A stretch of DNA of 57,419 nt, taken from JAVBSX01 sp051660685. Its GTDB lineage: Bacteria > Planctomycetota > Planctomycetia > Pirellulales > Thermoguttaceae. Position numbers and translations under genes: made by a program. Where the stretch lies: positions 1 to 57,419 of the forward strand of contig JBOFQB010000084.1 of assembly GCA_051660685.1 (NCBI GenBank). The letters run 5' to 3'. A model generated the notes under the pieces. It did no database searches, was not told the DNA's origin, and worked only from the letters and a program-made list of their open reading frames with translations. Shown in pieces: positions 42,314-50,203 of the stretch. Numbering within the stretch: the first letter of the stretch is position 1; each line of letters starts with the position of its first letter.

Positions 42314-43243
42314 ATGATTGACGTTGACGGATTGGTTCGACAGGTTTTGGCCGACTTGGGTTTTGCACAGTCGGTTGCGGTCATTTCGCCCCAACCCCCA
42401 ATGTCTTTCGGTCATTTGGGGTTACATTCGCCCGAACAGTCGGGACGACAATCCTCTTCAAAACTGGAGTTGCAATCGACATCAAAACCTGAAATGCAAT
42501 CAGTGTTGAAACCGGAATCGCAATCGACATTGAAAACCGCAATCTCGGGGTTAACTGAACAAGCGGGGTTGAGTTCTCAGCAAAAGCAAAGAGCGGGGAT
42601 CAGTCCGGGAGAACTCCGATTGCAAGTCAAGGTTCTCACACTCTCCGATTTGCAAGAACAGTTGGGCAATCTTCGTCGCCTGATTGTCCCTGAAAAGACC
42701 ATTATTACCCCTTCTGTTCGAGATGAATTACGCAAACGGAATGTCGAACTTTGTTTTGAAAAAGTAGAAAAAACGGCACAAAATACGCAATCGATACAAT
42801 CGGTTGAGACGGTCAAGTCGGGACGTGAACGGGTTGACCGAGCTGATTCGCAATTGCGGGTTTGGTTGGGATTGCACTTAATCAGGCAGGAACCGTCCGG
42901 TTTGCTCGAATTTCTCCAGAAACAGTATGCAATCAGCCGACAATTCTATAAGTGTGTTTTAGAAGTTATGGACGAAGCGGAATCGGCGTTGATTGACCGT
43001 CCCAAAGAAATTTTGGGGATTGTCCTGACCCCACATTCGGCACTTGCAATGTGTGCGGGAAACCGACATAAGGCAATTCGGGCTGTTTTGGGGACCGAAA
43101 TCAACCTGTTACAAAGAGATACACGCGAAATCGGGGCCAATTTGTTGGTCCTTGACCCCAATCGGTCGAATCCTTACAAAACGCGGGAATTAGTGAAGAC
43201 ATTTTTGAATGAGGGTCCCAAAAATGGACCTGAATACTTGTAA
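42314..43243 (+). CDS. BMC-associated protein: targeting helix, EutQ-like module, RpiB-like domain (unknown function)
   Basis: This 309-residue protein has no assignable function. Residues 3-15 form an amphipathic helix (DGLVRQVLADL), matching the encapsulation helices of its neighbours. Residues 54-74 contain three QSxxKPE-like repeats in a flexible linker. Residues 108-145 (LTLSDLQEQL, then IITPSVRDELRKRNVEL) resemble the ITPxxRDxxRxxG module of EutQ and EutT. Residues 182-298 look like RpiB/LacAB sugar-phosphate isomerase: GNRHKAIRAVLG aligns with the NKxxGIRAAL segment, and NLLVLD with NVLxLG. The loop that holds the catalytic cysteine in RpiB (CGTGxG) reads TPHSAL here, so isomerase chemistry of the usual kind is unlikely. 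It lies between two BMC-P genes, 6 bases before the last. It may be an enzyme core scaffold, ligand sensor or altered isomerase. Confidence 0.7.
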   Translation: MIDVDGLVRQVLADLGFAQSVAVISPQPPMSFGHLGLHSPEQSGRQSSSKLELQSTSKPEMQSVLKPESQSTLKTAISGLTEQAGLSSQQKQRAGISPGELRLQVKVLTLSDLQEQLGNLRRLIVPEKTIITPSVRDELRKRNVELCFEKVEKTAQNTQSIQSVETVKSGRERVDRADSQLRVWLGLHLIRQEPSGLLEFLQKQYAISRQFYKCVLEVMDEAESALIDRPKEILGIVLTPHSALAMCAGNRHKAIRAVLGTEINLLQRDTREIGANLLVLDPNRSNPYKTRELVKTFLNEGPKNGPEYL

Positions 43244-43249
43244 ATCAAT

Positions 43250-43543
43250 ATGCGAATCGGCGAAGTAATCGGGTCGCTCACCTTGAGCCGTTTTCATCCG
43301 TCTGTGCAAGGAGCACAATGGAAACTCATCATCCCGCTTGCAATTGCAGATTTGGACCGAAAAGAGATGAATCCGAACAGCGAGGAACTGGTTGCTTACG
43401 ATCAGCTCGGGGTTGGAGTCGGAGAATGGATCGCGTTCAGTGAAGGGGTTGAAGCGGCAATGCCGTTTTACCCGAATCCCTTTCCGATTGACGCTTATTG
43501 TGCTGCTATTTTGGATACTGTTGAACTGGATGTGAACTTATAG
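43250..43543 (+). CDS. BMC-P pentameric vertex protein 3
   Basis: This 97-residue EutN/CcmL-family protein starts IGEVIGSLTLSRFHPSVQGAQWKLIIPL and has VAYDQLGVGVGEWIAFSEGVEAAMPF, with an inserted acidic loop (DRKEMNPNSEE) that the other two lack. It ends with the family's AAILDTVEL strand. ATG 43250 lies 6 bases after the preceding stop, so translation is probably coupled to the unknown protein. It is the most divergent of the three vertex proteins. Confidence 0.9.
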   Translation: MRIGEVIGSLTLSRFHPSVQGAQWKLIIPLAIADLDRKEMNPNSEELVAYDQLGVGVGEWIAFSEGVEAAMPFYPNPFPIDAYCAAILDTVELDVNL

Positions 43544-43592
43544 ACTTTTTACTTCTACCTTCTACCTAATACTTTCTACCTACTATCTTCTT

Positions 43593-44537
43593 ATGATAAA
43601 CCTGCATCAGATTAAGGAAGAGATTTGCGATATAGGACGACGCCTTTACAATAAAGGTTTTGCAGCTGCAAATGACGGGAACATCAGTTATCGAATCGAC
43701 GAAAATCGGGTTGTTTGTACCCCGACGCAGATTTGTAAAGGTTTTATGAAACCGGATGATCTGTGTATTGTTGATATGGACGGGAATCAGATTGCGGGAC
43801 ATCGTAAACGGACAAGTGAGATTATGTTGCACTTGACGATTATGAAGGAGCGAACAGAAATAAAGTCGATTGTTCACTGTCATCCTCCTCACGCAACCGC
43901 ATTTGGGATTGCTCGTGAAGCGATTCCGCAATGTGTGTTGCCCGAAGTGGACATTTACATGGGAGATGTGCCGATTGCCAAATACGCAATTCCGGGCGGT
44001 CAGGATTTCGCGGACACGGTTTTGCCCTTTATTCACAAGACCGACATTATTGTACAAGCGAATCACGGAACAGTCAGTTTTGGTCCAACCGTTGAACGGG
44101 CTTATTGGTTGACCGAATTGCTGGACGCTTACTGTCGCATCTTGTTGATTTCGCGTGATTTGGGAAAAGTGGAGTATTTTAACAAGCAAGAAGCGGAAGA
44201 TTTGTTGACACTCAAGCAGCAATGGAATTTCAAGGACCCGAGAGCGGAATTGGCGAATTGTGAACTTTGTGCGAACGACATATTCCGGGACAGTTGGAAG
44301 GAGACGGGGGTTGGACATCGAGCGTTTCAACCGCCAACCTTCAAACGGAATGATCCTGATCCGCAAGAGAAAAAGCAAGAGGAGTGTCGTTGCGGTTGTC
44401 ATTCAGGTTGTGGTCAATCAGCGTCAAATGCCAACTCGGCAACGATTTCCAATCAACCGAATTCCTCATCTTCACAGGAGCTGTTGATTCAGTCCATAAC
44501 CGACCGGGTTATTGAAGCACTGCGCAAAGCAGCGTAA
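43593..44537 (+). CDS. Class II aldolase of the BMC (fuculose/rhamnulose-1-phosphate type) with C-terminal targeting helix
   Basis: The enzyme is predicted to cleave a 6-deoxyhexulose-1-phosphate to dihydroxyacetone phosphate and L-lactaldehyde. It has 314 residues, against about 215 for E. coli FucA. The zinc site shows HCH (95-97) and the later H158 in ANHGT; catalytic E76 lies in TSEIMLH. Beyond the catalytic fold (about residue 215) comes an extra CELC (223-226), then a cysteine-rich stretch (CRCGCHSGC, 265-273). A Ser/Asn linker follows, with a final helix QSITDRVIEALRKAA (300-314) that resembles the other encapsulation peptides. This fits a shell-targeted aldolase. It is the last gene of the operon. 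The sugar cannot be decided from sequence. Confidence 0.88.
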   Translation: MINLHQIKEEICDIGRRLYNKGFAAANDGNISYRIDENRVVCTPTQICKGFMKPDDLCIVDMDGNQIAGHRKRTSEIMLHLTIMKERTEIKSIVHCHPPHATAFGIAREAIPQCVLPEVDIYMGDVPIAKYAIPGGQDFADTVLPFIHKTDIIVQANHGTVSFGPTVERAYWLTELLDAYCRILLISRDLGKVEYFNKQEAEDLLTLKQQWNFKDPRAELANCELCANDIFRDSWKETGVGHRAFQPPTFKRNDPDPQEKKQEECRCGCHSGCGQSASNANSATISNQPNSSSSQELLIQSITDRVIEALRKAA

Positions 44538-44584
44538 GGGTAGATGATAGGGAATGGGGTCTAGGGAATAGGGGGTAGGGAACA
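44538..44584. repeat. G-rich GGGAATA-type spacer after the BMC operon
   Basis: GGGTAGATGATAGGGAATGG-type units follow the aldolase stop and give four or more GGG tracts on the coding strand. A C-rich counterpart (44701-44757) precedes the next gene, so the two could pair as a long imperfect stem in RNA. Confidence 0.5.
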
Positions 44585-44700
44585 TGATTCTCAAATACGG
44601 TTCAATAATTATTGTGGACAGGAAAAAAGAGTTGTCCGAGAATAATCGAGAACGCTTACATACATGCAGAGTGTTGTTCTGCGGTTAAACGAGGAAATTT

Positions 44701-44757
44701 CCTCCCTATCCCCTATCCCCCAAACCCTATTTCCTATCTCCTACCTCCTCCCTTCTA
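44701..44757. repeat. C-rich CCCTATC-type spacer
   Basis: CCTCCCTATCCCCTATCCCC and similar units fill the last part of the 259-base gap before the small membrane protein gene. The remainder of the gap shows nothing recognisable. Confidence 0.5.
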
Positions 44758-44796
44758 ATCGCGAACCTTGCATTTTTACGAACTCTGAGTAAGGAC

Positions 44797-45132
44797 ATGC
44801 CTGAATTGAATCTTTCCCCGACTGCACAAGTTTGGGTTAACATCATACTCCTTTGGATCGGCTTTTCCGCAGTTGTTGGTCTCGTCGTCCGTTGCCTCTT
44901 CCCCGGAAAAGAACCGCAAGGTCTGCTCGGAATGCTCCTCATTGGCATTTTGGGGAGCAGTGTCGGTCCTTTTCTCGTTACTATTCTTTGGCCGAGTGAA
45001 CGATTTAACCCAATCAGCCCCATTGGTTTTTCAGCATCCGTCATTTGCGCGTTCGTGTTGTTGATCGTTTTTCGACTGTTCTCACTTCTAACCTCAAAAG
45101 TCAGTCGAAAACAGGACAATCGTGTATCCTGA
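44797..45132 (+). CDS. Small membrane protein (transglycosylase-associated/YeaQ family)
   Basis: This 111-residue protein has three hydrophobic segments. The core (GFSAVVGLVVRCLFPGKEPQGLLGMLLIGILGSSVGPFLV) has the GxxxGxxxR...PG...GxxGxxLxGxxGxxVG pattern of the GlsB/YeaQ/YmgE family (Pfam transglycosylase-associated). Members are stress-linked inner membrane proteins of unknown mechanism. AAGGA lies about 1-2 bases before ATG 44797, closer than ideal, but no better start is available. It is the first gene after the BMC operon. Confidence 0.75.
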   Translation: MPELNLSPTAQVWVNIILLWIGFSAVVGLVVRCLFPGKEPQGLLGMLLIGILGSSVGPFLVTILWPSERFNPISPIGFSASVICAFVLLIVFRLFSLLTSKVSRKQDNRVS

Positions 45133-45205
45133 ATGATGTCTTTACGAGTTGGTTTTTGTCAAAAAGACGACCATTTAAGGTACACAATTGTCGGAGAGTG
45201 GGGAG

Positions 45206-46105
45206 ATGAAACGGCTTATTATCAATGCAGATGATTTGGGTTTTTCGGAAGTGGTCAACGAATCAATCGTTGAGGGGGCCGAAAAGGGGTTGATTACGGC
45301 TGCAAGTTTAATGGTCAACATGCCTTTTGCCGAAAAAGCAGCCGAATTAGTCCGTGAACGGACTCCTCATTTGAGTATTGGTCTGCATTTCTGCCTGACA
45401 AGCGGAATTCCGTTGTCCAATCCGAACGACATCCCGCTCCTCGTCGATTCGTCCGGTCGGTTCCGACACGGTTTTTTCAGTCTTTTTCGTCTGCTCCGTT
45501 CTCGAAATTCCCAAAATCAACAGAACATTGTCAGACAGGTGCAAATAGAATGGTTGTCTCAATTAGCAGAAATGAATCGGTTGAGCAAACAGTATGGATT
45601 GCGATTTGACCATATTGACTCTCACCAACATGTTCATGTTCTGCCCCGATTATGGGGAATTCTTGCAGAAGAATCCGAAAAACGTCAAATCACATTGCGG
45701 GTTCCCCGGGAACCTTTTCTCGGTTGGGGCCGACTGATTCGACGATTTTCGGTTTGGGGTCCGATTGGTCTGCTCAAACGGACCATTTTGAATACGGCAC
45801 TTTATGATGTTCCGCAAAAAATCGGTTATTTTGGGATTCTGGATACAGGAAAAATGGACGCAAACGCAATCACAGCAATCGCGTTAGCCCTTTCAAGGGA
45901 CCAATCGGCACTTGAGACTTATGAGTTGAACACACATCCCGCGAAATCGCCGATTCATTCCCAAACCGACGGTTGTCGTTGCAGTGATGATGATTTCCGA
46001 TTTCATACTTCGACACAACGCCAAATGGAACACTTGGCGTTATTGAGCGACGATGTTCGGGCAATTCTGGAAAAAAACGGAATTCAACTTGTCGGTTTTC
46101 CTTAA
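45206..46105 (+). CDS. YdjC/ChbG-type carbohydrate deacetylase
   Basis: This 299-residue metal-dependent deacetylase acts on acetylated sugars or sugar-lipids. Motifs are LIINADDLG (5-13, with metal-binding DD), SIGLHFCLTSG with its histidine, and HIDSHQHVHVLP, the HxxH metal site. The closest subgroup by feel is the HpnK-like one, which is linked to hopanoid or glycolipid genes, but no hopanoid genes are in this window. ATG 45206 follows a purine-rich GGAGAGTGGGG; the frame is open from TTG 45188. It ends about 200 bases before the convergent lipoprotein gene. Confidence 0.85.
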   Translation: MKRLIINADDLGFSEVVNESIVEGAEKGLITAASLMVNMPFAEKAAELVRERTPHLSIGLHFCLTSGIPLSNPNDIPLLVDSSGRFRHGFFSLFRLLRSRNSQNQQNIVRQVQIEWLSQLAEMNRLSKQYGLRFDHIDSHQHVHVLPRLWGILAEESEKRQITLRVPREPFLGWGRLIRRFSVWGPIGLLKRTILNTALYDVPQKIGYFGILDTGKMDANAITAIALALSRDQSALETYELNTHPAKSPIHSQTDGCRCSDDDFRFHTSTQRQMEHLALLSDDVRAILEKNGIQLVGFP

Positions 46106-46111
46106 CATCCT

Positions 46112-46130
46112 CTCCACATTAAAAGTGGAG
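46112..46130 (+). other. Hairpin after the deacetylase gene
   Basis: CTCCAC (46112-46117) and GTGGAG (46125-46130) form a 6-bp stem seven bases after the stop. No T-run follows. It is a weak candidate for transcript-end protection. Confidence 0.3.
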
Positions 46131-46313
46131 ATTGGTGATTCGGATTTTGTGAAAACTTTTGCATTGAGACGGGGATATGAAAGGATCCGCTTAGACGACT
46201 TGTCGCTCATGCAACGACAAAAGGACACCGTAAATACGGTTACTTTCGTAGTTTTGTATCCACATTTTGCAGAATGGAATTATCCGAGATACTTAACCTT
46301 GTTGTGACTGGGG

Positions 46314-47324
46314 TTAATCGGGAACAGGAGCAAGCGGGAGAAGTTGGTTGTTGGGGATCACAAGAGGAGCAGGACTCCTTTGGTTTTGCGAATTCGCCTT
46401 GTTGATCTGACTCGGAACAAGTCGGTCCGTTGGAAGAACCAATCGCGTTGTTCCAACCTCTTGCGTCATTGCCGAATCCGTCGATTCCGATTGTGAAAGT
46501 TGACTTTTTCGGGTCAACCATTCTTTTTGCGATTTTGTCAGGTCATTCAACGGGGGTGAAGATTCAAAAACATTGTTCCATCTCTGCAACGGAGAGAGTT
46601 CAACCAATGTTTTGGCCAAATCAGGATCGTCAATCCCGCTGTATGTGTCCAGTTTCGGTTGCATTCGTGAAGTCCATTGTGAACCGGGTAATGTGGACGA
46701 ATTGCTTGTTGAGGATGATTGGGCCGACATCGATGTTGGTGTCGATGTCAACGATTTAGTCGGTTCTTTCGGTTTTTCCGTGTCAAAACTGGGAGGAGGA
46801 AGATATTTTCCGTAAGGGGAATCCGGCTGAACAACGACATACTCATTCTCATCCATTTCGGTCCCCAATTGCGTTGTCCCGTCGTTTTCAACCGTCACTT
46901 CTTTCTGTTGTGACGCTCTTCGTTCAGCCCGTTTCGCCCTTCTCTGTTCCATCTCCGTCTTTTCCCCTCGCACTTGCTCTTGTACCTTCATTTGCTCTTG
47001 CGTTTCTTGCGTCAACACCTCCTCCTGAAGATCATGGGGAACAAATTGATTGCCAAAAACGGGTTCAGCTGCAACCAATTCACCCCGGGGAGAAGAGAGA
47101 CCCGAGTCAACGATTGAGGAAACGGAATCGGCAGGAATTAACGGGAAAGCGTTAAGAGAGAGATCGACGGGGAGAGTGAACGAATCAACAACGTTTGTTT
47201 CTGAGGTTGATTCCGATTGTTCAGCCGGAAAAAAGGCTGCACAACCGGTTCCTGTCAAAAGGAGAACGGTTGCTGATAAAACTTTTATTTTTGGCGAAAG
47301 AAAGGAAAGTTCTGATAGTGACAT
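46314..47324 (-). CDS. Putative lipoprotein of unknown function
   Basis: The product has 336 residues and no recognised domain. The N-terminus has a hydrophobic segment ending in the lipobox TGTGC (about residues 23-27), so it should be lipid-anchored. A glutamine/glutamate-rich, arginine-containing charged region at about 100-150 is likely helical or coiled. The rest is Ser/Pro/Thr-rich and probably disordered. I start it at ATG 47324; a TTG at 47369 would add 15 residues encoded next to a G9 tract. It converges with the deacetylase and diverges from pstS across 770 bases. Confidence 0.6.
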   Translation of the reverse strand: MSLSELSFLSPKIKVLSATVLLLTGTGCAAFFPAEQSESTSETNVVDSFTLPVDLSLNAFPLIPADSVSSIVDSGLSSPRGELVAAEPVFGNQFVPHDLQEEVLTQETQEQMKVQEQVRGEKTEMEQRRAKRAERRASQQKEVTVENDGTTQLGTEMDENEYVVVQPDSPYGKYLPPPSFDTEKPKEPTKSLTSTPTSMSAQSSSTSNSSTLPGSQWTSRMQPKLDTYSGIDDPDLAKTLVELSPLQRWNNVFESSPPLNDLTKSQKEWLTRKSQLSQSESTDSAMTQEVGTTRLVLPTDRLVPSQINKANSQNQRSPAPLVIPNNQLLPLAPVPD

Positions 47325-48094
47325 GGACGATACAAGTCTTGAGCGGGTTGGGGGGGGGAGACCTCTCAAACAACAGGTCGTCGTGAAACGTCATCTCGTC
47401 TCTCATCTGATACACAAAAACAACCATTCCGTTGATCGGCATATCTGTTTTTGAACGTAGATTCACGTTTGAAACGGATGCTCACGCAATTCTGACACAG
47501 ATGTGTGCTGTTCGGTGTTTGAAATCAGATGTGCGATTACCAACCGTCCGACATACGCATAAAATTCGGAAGGACGCGACATCTCATTTGCGCAAAAAAT
47601 TCGATGTTCTTGACCAAATTCTTTGCCAAATGCCGTAATTTCCAACAAGTACCGTAATGTTCAAAACAATCAGAACAATCGGTCAGAATTGATGCTGCCT
47701 GAAAACAGGCAACTGGGGGTTTGGGGGGGGGACGACCTGGACATTGTGTGCAAGGTGAGGCGGTCTGACCCGACTGATTTGCACAAAAAGGCAATGTCAC
47801 ATCTTCTATATCGGTCAGTCCAAAAGTGAAACACGAAAAATTTTCGGGTTCCTCTCACAACCGTTACAACCCTCCTCTTTTATTTCTTGTGTAGACGAAT
47901 CGGATGTTATAGAGGAGCAGGTGTTGATAACATCGTTGGTTTCTTCATCTGCGTCATACGAAAACGGATTCTAATCAAAATCTAACAAAACGATAACGCC
48001 GAGCAAATGTTGTACGCCTAGAATTCACGCAGGTTTGAGGGCAATTGGTTTTGTCCTACCTATCTCAATCTCCTTTTATTCGAGGAATACAACA
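47325..48094. other. Long divergent spacer before pstS
   Basis: I see no convincing gene in these 770 bases. Two homopolymer runs of nine Gs (47350-47358 and 47723-47731) share a similar flanking sequence (GTC, TC9, AA, CCC on the minus strand). The right end contains a Pho-box-like repeat (47971-47999). Confidence 0.5.
47971..47999 (+). promoter_or_regulatory. Pho-box-like direct repeat upstream of pstS
   Basis: CTAATCA-AAAT-CTAACAA-AACG-ATAACGC has three 7-base units at an 11-base period, the same architecture as the E. coli Pho box (CTGTCAT-4-CTGTCAT). The sequence is a weak match to that consensus but the spacing is exact. It lies about 100 bases before the pstS ATG, where PhoB would act. 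Confidence 0.5.
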
Positions 48095-49123
48095 ATGAGA
48101 AAAGCTCTTTGTCAGCTGTTTTCGCTGCTTTGCCTGTTTTGCGTTTGTTTCGTAAGTCTAACGCGAGATACTTGTGCGGCAATTCCCAATCCTAACAAAA
48201 AAAGTGGTTCACTTGTTCTCAACGGAGCAGGTGCAACCTTTCCGGCCCCAGTTTACGCCGCTTGGGCCTATTCGTTTTCCGAATCAACCCAAAATAAGGT
48301 CCTTATCAATTATCAAGGAGTCGGGTCCGGCGCAGGAATCAATCAACTCAAAGAAGGGACGATTGATTTTGCGGGAACCGACAATCCTTTAAGTGGTGAT
48401 GATTTGGAAAAAGAAGGGCTTGAACAGTTCCCAATGCTCGCAGGAGGGGTTGTCGTTATTTACAACATTCCCGGAATGGACGCGAATCAGTTGAAACTGA
48501 CGGGGGAAGAGTTGGCCGATATTTTTCTGGGAAAGATAACAAAATGGAATGATCCCAAACTGGCAGAGAGTAATCCGGGTCTGAAATTGCCGGACATTGC
48601 GATTACCGTTGTTCATCGAAGTGACAGTTCCGGGACCTCCTTTCTCTTTACCGATTATCTTTCAAAAGTCTCTCCGGGTTGGAAAGAACAGGTTGGAACG
48701 GGTCCGGCAGTCAATTGGCCTTGTGGAATTGGCGGGCAAAAAAATCCCGGCGTTTGTATCAACGTCTCGAAAACAAAAGGAGCAATTGGATATACCGAAC
48801 TGACCTATGCAATCGAAGCCAAACTCACGTTTTGCCTACTCAAAAACAAAGCCGGAAATTTTGTCTCAGCAACACCGGAAAGTTTTACATCCGCTCTTTC
48901 CGGGGCGGATTGGAACAGTGTGCCGGGATATGCCGTTATTCCGACAGATGCTGAAGGAGAAAAGAGTTGGCCGATTACCGGCGTGACGTTTATTGTCCTG
49001 AAGAAGTCGCTTGACCTTAAGAAAAAGGCCGAACTGGAAAAATACTTCAAATGGTGCTTTACGGAGGGGAAAAAAGATGCCCTGAAAATGCACTACGTCC
49101 CCGTTGAAGATGTTAGAAAATAG
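48095..49123 (+). CDS. pstS: Phosphate ABC transporter substrate-binding protein
   Basis: PstS binds inorganic phosphate outside the membrane and delivers it to PstCAB. The protein has 342 residues with a signal peptide (about 1-26, ending DTCAA). The mature part starts near LVLNGAGATFPAPVYAAW, and binding-site blocks GAGATFPAP, GVGSGAGI, DFAGTDNPLS and HRSDSSGTSFLFTDYL are intact. ATG 48095 follows GAGGAAT at a usable distance; the TTG at 48035 is less likely because the signal peptide would be internal. It heads the pst-pho cluster behind a Pho-box-like repeat. Confidence 0.95.
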   Translation: MRKALCQLFSLLCLFCVCFVSLTRDTCAAIPNPNKKSGSLVLNGAGATFPAPVYAAWAYSFSESTQNKVLINYQGVGSGAGINQLKEGTIDFAGTDNPLSGDDLEKEGLEQFPMLAGGVVVIYNIPGMDANQLKLTGEELADIFLGKITKWNDPKLAESNPGLKLPDIAITVVHRSDSSGTSFLFTDYLSKVSPGWKEQVGTGPAVNWPCGIGGQKNPGVCINVSKTKGAIGYTELTYAIEAKLTFCLLKNKAGNFVSATPESFTSALSGADWNSVPGYAVIPTDAEGEKSWPITGVTFIVLKKSLDLKKKAELEKYFKWCFTEGKKDALKMHYVPVEDVRK

Positions 49124-49225
49124 GGATTAGAGAATAGGGGATAGGGAGAAACACTTTTCGCTTTGTCGCCGTATGACCGATCATGCGTCAGATGACGTTT
49201 CTCCTTTTTTCTATTCTCAATTCTT

Positions 49226-49265
49226 CACCCTATGCCCCATTCCCTATCCCCCAGTCCCTACTTTC
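49226..49265. repeat. C-rich CCCTATCCCC-type spacer before pstC
   Basis: ACCCTATGCCCCATTCCC and CTATCCCCCAGTCCCTA units run up to ATG 49266. A G-rich counterpart (49121-49150) follows pstS, so the two could pair in the mRNA between pstS and pstC. Confidence 0.5.
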
Positions 49266-50156
49266 ATGTCAGATCGGTTATTTTGCTATTTTTGCAGGTT
49301 ATGTGCTTTGCTCGGTCCCATTATCCTGCTTGCGTTTTTGTTGCGATTGTCAATCAATTCGATTGACACTTGGAAAACGTTTGGAATCGGTTTCCTTTGG
49401 TCAAGCGATTGGGACCCTGTTGCACAGAAATTTGGGGCTGCATCCGCAATACTTGGAACGCTGTTGACGACGGTGATCGCCCTTGTTGTTGCCGTTCCCC
49501 TTGCTTTTGTAACGGCCTACTATCTTGTTGACGCCCCGAATTGGATTGGAAAACCGCTCTCTCAAGCTCTTGACCTTTTAGCGGCGATTCCCAGTGTCAT
49601 TTACGGCATGTGGGGTCTGTTTGTTTTTGTTCCGCTCATGCAGAATATGATTGCCCCATTTTTACGCAATTACTGCGGATTGCGTTTTCTGCCGTTTTTT
49701 AGCGAAAATTCAAGCGGGTTTGGACTCTTAACAGCCGGACTGGTCCTTGCCCTGATGATTCTGCCGTATATCTCCAGCATCATGCGTGATGTTTTTTGCA
49801 TGACCCCCAGTCTGTTGCGAGAAGCGGCTTACGGAATCGGCTGCACTCGTTGGGAAATAGCCCGACATATTACGCTTCGTTATGGTTGGCGCGGCGTTTT
49901 GGGCGGTATTTTTATCGGTTTGGGTCGGGCACTTGGAGAAACAATGGCGGTGTTGTTCGTGATCGGTAATGTTATTGAAATTCCAACCAGTTTCTTTGCA
50001 AGTGGAACGACGATTTCGGCAACACTTGCGAACAATTTTGCAGAAGCGGACGGTTTGATGCAGAGTGTCCTGTTCGCGCTCGCCTTGATTCTGTTGCTCC
50101 TCGCCCTTGCTGTACAAATTATTGTCCAACAATTGGTTAAAGAAAGTGTCAATTAA
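49266..50156 (+). CDS. pstC: Phosphate ABC transporter permease PstC
   Basis: This 296-residue permease has six hydrophobic segments. The cytoplasmic EAA-type loop reads LREAAYGIGCTRWEIARHITLRYG, followed by GRALGETMAVLFVIGN, both typical of PstC. It forms the membrane channel with PstA. I prefer ATG 49266 because the preceding 40 bases are C-rich spacer; the ATG at 49173 would add 31 residues made from that spacer (Pro/Tyr/Phe-rich) and has no family support. It lies 142 bases after pstS. Confidence 0.93.
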   Translation: MSDRLFCYFCRLCALLGPIILLAFLLRLSINSIDTWKTFGIGFLWSSDWDPVAQKFGAASAILGTLLTTVIALVVAVPLAFVTAYYLVDAPNWIGKPLSQALDLLAAIPSVIYGMWGLFVFVPLMQNMIAPFLRNYCGLRFLPFFSENSSGFGLLTAGLVLALMILPYISSIMRDVFCMTPSLLREAAYGIGCTRWEIARHITLRYGWRGVLGGIFIGLGRALGETMAVLFVIGNVIEIPTSFFASGTTISATLANNFAEADGLMQSVLFALALILLLLALAVQIIVQQLVKESVN

Positions 50157-50203
50157 CGCATGATACGTTGTGTTGCAGCTTAACTCCTACCTCCTACCCT
50201 TTC

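Noticed and set aside
47537..47800. Small Cys/Pro-rich minus-strand gene before pstS
   Set aside because: Part of its sequence is encoded by a G9 tract and no start signal or family pattern supports it.
49173..49265. Start of pstC at ATG 49173
   Set aside because: The added 31 residues come from C-rich spacer sequence and lack family support.
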